From assembly GCA_040274765.1 (NCBI GenBank), contig JBEMAY010000006.1, positions 11,569 to 75,568 on the forward strand: a DNA stretch of 64,000 nt, read 5' to 3'. Of this stretch, positions 60,520 through 64,000 are shown in pieces; position 1 is the first letter of the stretch, and every line of letters starts with the position of its first letter. The notes beneath the pieces were generated by a model. The model ran no database searches and had not been told where the DNA came from. It was given only the letters and a program-made list of their open reading frames with translations. A program made the position numbers and the translations under genes. This stretch comes from Psychrobacillus sp040274765. Its GTDB lineage: Bacteria > Bacillota > Bacilli > Bacillales_A > Planococcaceae.

Positions 60520-60909
60520 ATGCGAAATAGAGGATCTACAATTATCTTGGAAAAGGGGAAAGTTGCCTTAATTAAAAGAACAAAACCTTTTGACACCTAT
60601 TATGTATTTCCCGGAGGGGGAATCGAGGATGGGGAAACCCCTGAGGAAGCAGCCGTTCGGGAGACATACGAAGAACTAGGAGTACATGTTCGTATCCAGC
60701 GACTTTTTAAATTACTACCTTATAGCGGAACTCAATATTATTATATAGCCGATATCATAGGGGGTACCTTTGGTGCTGGGAGCGGAGATGAATTTAAAAG
60801 TCCTTCTATTGAAAAAGGGAGCTATGAGCCTATGTGGATCGCCCTTAAGGATTTGTCCTCCTACGATGTTCGACCAAAAGAAATAGTGGAAGCAATCTTG
60901 GCAGAGTAA
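60520..60909 (+). CDS. Nudix hydrolase
   Basis: About 129 residues from the ATG at 60520, seven bases after AGGTGAGG; an ATG two codons earlier is less well placed. The Nudix box GGGIEDGETPEEAAVRETYEELG (key: EDGETPEEAAVRETYEEL) lies near 34-56. The C-terminal half with EPMWIALKDLSSYDVRP is typical of small Nudix proteins acting on nucleotides or their conjugates. Substrate unknown. Single gene. Confidence 0.87.
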   Translation: MRNRGSTIILEKGKVALIKRTKPFDTYYVFPGGGIEDGETPEEAAVRETYEELGVHVRIQRLFKLLPYSGTQYYYIADIIGGTFGAGSGDEFKSPSIEKGSYEPMWIALKDLSSYDVRPKEIVEAILAE

Positions 60910-61052
60910 ACGGTCTAAGGAAACCACAACAATTCGATTTATAATGAACATCCTGAAATTTACACAAAAGGTATGAGAAGTCTTTATAAAAACTGTGCAA
61001 ATTTCTTAGAAATCTAAACGAGTAGTTGTAATTTTGGATGAGTTTGTATATA

Positions 61053-61098
61053 AAAAAACTGCTACCTTCTTTTGATGGAAAGAAGGTAGCAGTTTTTA
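61053..61098. terminator. Strong bidirectional terminator
   Basis: A stem of about 19 bp (AAAAACTGCTACCTTCTTT and its complement) with loop TGATGG. It separates the Nudix gene from the convergent GMC operon. The 140 bp on its left hold nothing else I can name. Confidence 0.9.
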
Positions 61099-61179
61099 AG
61101 TTGTTGGCTAATTCTATGATTAGAAATTATTTGTTAAGTTTATGCAAATATTATTTGTTTATTTAGAAGCTTGTCAATT

Positions 61180-62895
61180 TTAAACTAAAGATCCGCCAGT
61201 TTTTAAGTATTTTTCAATACCTTCTGCAGCACGATATGCTAGTGCGCCTACTGTCCCAGTTGGGTTGTATCCTGAGTTTTGAGCAAAAGCACTTGCACCT
61301 GGTACAAATACATTTTCACAATCCCACATTTGTAGGTAACTGTTTAAAGCACTTGTTTCTGGATCAGAGCCCATGATCACTCCACCAGTATTATGAGTAG
61401 ACTGGTAGTTACGAATATCGTAATCTCCGACTTCGAGACCATTAATTTTAATATCTTTTGCGCCCATTTTTTTCATGATTTCAGCTGATTTTTCGCCCAT
61501 AAACTTCATTAGCTGACGATCTTGGTCTTTCCAATTAAATGTCATACGGAGTAATGGGTCACCGAATGCATCTTTATAAGTTGGATCTAAATCGATGTAA
61601 TTATCTTGCCAAGGTAGGGAAGCTCCTTGTGCTTTAACAATAAGAGCACGGTTTGCATTTGTAACAGAAGCGTCCTTAAATTCTTTCCCCCAAGTTGGAA
61701 CGCCCGCTGGAATCTGATTGTTTGCAATAGGACGATCTCCTAATTGGGTAATTTGAATTGTAGCACCATGTAAGAAATCTAAGTCAGTGTGATCAAAGAA
61801 GTCTCCGTTGAAGTCATCAATTTGAGCTCCTAGAGAGCCTGCACCACCGTATAAATTGAACTCTTTATCGAAGAAACCTACAGCAGTCCCCAGAATCGTT
61901 TGGTATGCATAGTTTCTACCAATGACTCCTGTACCAGTAACTGGATCATATGGACGGCCAAGTTGAGAGTTTAATAAGAGTTTAATATTGTTCATTTGAT
62001 AAGCTGATACTACAACTACATCTGCCTCTTGGATGAACTCTTCACCAGTACGTATATCTACGTATAATACGCCAGTAGCTTTTCCATTTGTGTGTAGAAC
62101 CTTACGTACAACAGAATGAGTACGTACTTCAAAGTTACCAGTTTCTTTAGCTACAGGTAATACTGTAACTACTGGTGATGCTTTTGCTCCGTATTCGCAA
62201 CCAAAACGCTCACAAAAACCGCAATATTGACAAGCGCCACGAGAAACGCCATCTGGATTAGTATAAGATTGCGATAGATTGTTAGAAGGCATATGGTATG
62301 GATGATATCCAAGCTCTTTCGCTGCACTTTTAAATAATTTTATAGCAGGTGTTTCTAGCATCGGCGGATTAGGGTATTTAATTTGTGGAGAATCAGGTAG
62401 TGGATTCGCCTCACCACTAATACCCGTCATAGCGTCAAATTTATCAAAATAAGGCTCTAACTCTTCGTATGTTATACCCCAGTCTTGAAGCATCATCCCT
62501 TTAGGGATTTTATCTTTTCCGTAACGTTTAACAGTTTCTGAATAGATTTCGAAATCATATGGAAGGAAGCGGTAAGTTTGACCATTCCAATGCTCTCCTG
62601 AACCACCTGTTCCTTCTCCGATTAGGAAGCTACCCCATTCACGGTAAGGTAATGCTCGTTTTGTCATATCGTGACGGAATGTAATAGTTTCTTTAGAAAG
62701 ATCTTGCATCATTTCTTTACGCTCTGCGTAACGTAGTTCATCGTGAGCCATAAAGTAATCTTCAGTTGAACGTTCTTTACCACGTTCGATCCCCACTACT
62801 TTATACCCTTTTTTTGTAAGTTCTGCTGCGATAATACCGCCTACCCAGCCAACCCCTACTAAAACTATATCTGTTTTTGGTAATTTAGTTGCCAA
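61180..62895 (-). CDS. GMC family oxidoreductase (gluconate/alcohol dehydrogenase-like flavoprotein)
   Basis: 571 residues. The N-terminal FAD site is DIVLVGVGWVGGIIAAEL near 9-26 with ERG at the end of the second strand. GSGEHWNGQTYRF and a cysteine cluster CQYCGFCERFGC (about 220-235) are typical of the flavoprotein subunit of membrane-bound gluconate or sorbitol dehydrogenases. The C-terminal FAD/active-site region has NTGGVIMGSDP and AQNSGYNPTGTVGALAYRAA. It lies 28 bp downstream of the small-subunit gene, so the two form one enzyme. The sugar or alcohol oxidised is unknown. Confidence 0.92.
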   Translation of the reverse strand: MATKLPKTDIVLVGVGWVGGIIAAELTKKGYKVVGIERGKERSTEDYFMAHDELRYAERKEMMQDLSKETITFRHDMTKRALPYREWGSFLIGEGTGGSGEHWNGQTYRFLPYDFEIYSETVKRYGKDKIPKGMMLQDWGITYEELEPYFDKFDAMTGISGEANPLPDSPQIKYPNPPMLETPAIKLFKSAAKELGYHPYHMPSNNLSQSYTNPDGVSRGACQYCGFCERFGCEYGAKASPVVTVLPVAKETGNFEVRTHSVVRKVLHTNGKATGVLYVDIRTGEEFIQEADVVVVSAYQMNNIKLLLNSQLGRPYDPVTGTGVIGRNYAYQTILGTAVGFFDKEFNLYGGAGSLGAQIDDFNGDFFDHTDLDFLHGATIQITQLGDRPIANNQIPAGVPTWGKEFKDASVTNANRALIVKAQGASLPWQDNYIDLDPTYKDAFGDPLLRMTFNWKDQDRQLMKFMGEKSAEIMKKMGAKDIKINGLEVGDYDIRNYQSTHNTGGVIMGSDPETSALNSYLQMWDCENVFVPGASAFAQNSGYNPTGTVGALAYRAAEGIEKYLKTGGSLV

Positions 62896-62923
62896 ATTTG
62901 TTCACCCTTTCTAATGATCTATA

Positions 62924-63703
62924 TTAGTGTTGATGCTGAGAGTTTAAGCTCATAGGATCTATTTTCACGAATTCATCTTTTTCTAATACATTAGTATAAC
63001 TTGATTGATGTCCAGGGAAATTTTTCATTTTCCAACCGGCCATATCTTTGTTACCGCCGTACATAGGGTCAGCATATACTCCTTCAATTGTTACTTTTCT
63101 AAGTAAAGAGAAGAAAAAGGATGCACTAACAGCTCCATTTAATTTAACTTTATCAGCTTCAAAATCTTTTAAGATTTCGATTTGTTGTTCTTCTGTTAAA
63201 GCAGCGAATTTAGGTTTATCATCGGATTTCTTTGCAGCCTCTGCATTTAAAGCTGCAATTCCAAGATTAAACACTTGCTGACGGTTCAAATGTGTTTGAT
63301 ACCCTTGTTGAGGAACTGCTTCTGCCGGGAAAAAAGGACCGGTCATATATTCTTTTGAGTTTAGGCCAAAGCTTCCTGCGAGTTGATGATCGATATAATA
63401 TGCAACAAGTAATTCTTTCGCACCAGGTCCTACCTCAGTTTTAGGAAAAATTTGTTCTGCTGCAGCTTCGATCGTATCAAATTGTGCTTTGTCAAAATAC
63501 ATGAGTGCTTGGTTGAAGTTAACACTAGTAGTTGCTGAATGAATCCCACTCTCGTTAGTTTTAGATGATGAGTCTTTCACTAGTAAAGAACCGAGTGCTC
63601 CACCTAATACAACTCCACCAACTGTTAATCCAGAGTTTTTGATAAAAGTACGTCTAGATGAGCGTTTATCTAAGTATGTAGACTTTTTTTCCTGTTCTGA
63701 CAT
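62924..63703 (-). CDS. Gluconate 2-dehydrogenase subunit 3 family protein, Tat-exported
   Basis: 259 residues. A twin-arginine signal with SRRTFIKN (Arg17-Arg18) and a hydrophobic stretch (about 24-44) directs export. The remaining part is the Gluconate_2-dh3 domain with FDTIEAAAEQIFPKTEVGPGA (key: AEQIFPKTE), AYYIDHQLAGSFG and MTGPFFP. The subunit partners the GMC flavoprotein encoded directly after it and probably pulls it across the membrane. A cytochrome c subunit, present in the enteric enzymes, is missing here. Confidence 0.92.
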   Translation of the reverse strand: MSEQEKKSTYLDKRSSRRTFIKNSGLTVGGVVLGGALGSLLVKDSSSKTNESGIHSATTSVNFNQALMYFDKAQFDTIEAAAEQIFPKTEVGPGAKELLVAYYIDHQLAGSFGLNSKEYMTGPFFPAEAVPQQGYQTHLNRQQVFNLGIAALNAEAAKKSDDKPKFAALTEEQQIEILKDFEADKVKLNGAVSASFFFSLLRKVTIEGVYADPMYGGNKDMAGWKMKNFPGHQSSYTNVLEKDEFVKIDPMSLNSQHQH

Positions 63704-63784
63704 AATATAACCTCCAATGTAAATAAGTTTAAAAATAGGTTAAATCGTTTATTTAGGTAAACAATAGGTTGAAAAATATTCTAA

Positions 63785-64000
63785 TTAATGAAAAATTGTA
63801 TGCCAGTTATAAATTAATGAAAATAGGATCGTATAAACCAATAAAAATGAGACAAAGTATATATATTTTTTTCCAGTCCAGCAAAGAACAATTATAGCTA
63901 GTCCAATACTTGACCCGATTAAAGCGAACCAAGGAAACTCATTATTATAGTAAAAGAGGCCAAGAGCTAAATCCGCTACTATGAATAAAGCAAAAATTAC
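63785..64000 (-). CDS. Partial membrane protein, 5' end outside window
   Basis: A frame with no start inside the window is open from the right edge to a TAA at 63785-63787, giving at least 71 C-terminal residues. They form two to three membrane helices (FALFIVADLALGLFYY, then FALIGSSIGLAIIVLCW, then YFVSFLLVYTILFSLIYNW) with short charged loops. It is on the same strand as the GMC operon and ends 82 bp upstream of the Tat-exported subunit. I cannot name it. Confidence 0.6.
   Translation of the reverse strand, partial: VIFALFIVADLALGLFYYNNEFPWFALIGSSIGLAIIVLCWTGKKYIYFVSFLLVYTILFSLIYNWHTIFH

Noticed and set aside
1..64000. CRISPR arrays, tRNA or rRNA genes, insertion sequences, prophage
   Set aside because: No regular direct repeats with spacers, no cloverleaf or rRNA-like stretches and no transposase or phage proteins were seen on either strand.

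Overview
The window looks like chromosomal DNA from a low-GC Gram-positive bacterium of the order Bacillales. The evidence is strong AAGGAGG-type ribosome binding sites, frequent TTG and GTG starts, a seven-gene Mrp antiporter operon, a T-box leader on argS, the acetylase branch of lysine/DAP synthesis (dapH-dapL), a MhqR-type operator, a cre-like site and a VmlR-like ABC-F gene. The overall feel (GMC oxidoreductase with a Tat-exported partner, DUF421, DUF4179/ECF pair, DUF47-Pit) suggests Planococcaceae/Caryophanaceae relatives such as Psychrobacillus or Lysinibacillus. That genus-level guess is inference only. I saw no tRNA, rRNA, CRISPR array, prophage or insertion sequence.

Layout. 1-9 kb: phosphate transport (DUF47 protein plus Pit), a pentapeptide protein, an MMPL exporter, a MhqD-type hydrolase with its operator, adenine deaminase and two small conserved proteins. 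9-15 kb: a GIY-YIG-like protein, a YumC-type ferredoxin/flavodoxin reductase with a DCC protein, a DksA/YteA-like protein, an HD hydrolase, a GntR regulator and BrnQ. 15-22 kb: mrpABCDEFG on the minus strand, facing a divergent stand-alone KdpD-like universal stress domain gene across a 0.5-kb structured gap. 22-33 kb: an Fsr-type exporter, DUF421, a DUF4309-GH3 fusion, YqcI/YcgG, a DDAH-like enzyme, cupin, phosphatase, a MerR-TipAS regulator with a 19-bp-spacer promoter, Nudix, PadR with a DUF4097 partner, and a ferritin-like protein. 33-38 kb: an ECF sigma/anti-sigma pair, a two-component system and a DUF418 membrane protein. 38-49 kb: T-box argS, AroD, several GNATs, a secreted repeat protein, a YhaQ/YhaP-like ABC exporter, asparagine synthase and a methyltransferase. 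49-55 kb: dapH-dapL and a TAXI-TRAP transporter. 55-64 kb: a VmlR-like gene behind a long attenuator leader, DUF4395, YebC/PmpR, HIT, GNAT, Nudix, and a GMC dehydrogenase operon whose upstream membrane gene runs off the window.

The most unusual item is the TAXI-type TRAP solute-binding lipoprotein at 52128-53126. Its two halves are in the reverse of the family order: the segment that normally forms the C-terminal half follows the lipobox, and the normal N-terminal half comes last and ends exactly at the usual inter-lobe crossover. It reads as a natural circular permutation placed next to an ordinary fused TRAP permease, with a cre-like site in front. Other points of interest are the two-terminator, uORF-bearing leader of the VmlR-like gene, the structured gap between mrp and the USP gene, a 49-bp near-perfect palindrome, and a degenerate copy of what looks like a dispersed Bacillales repeat.
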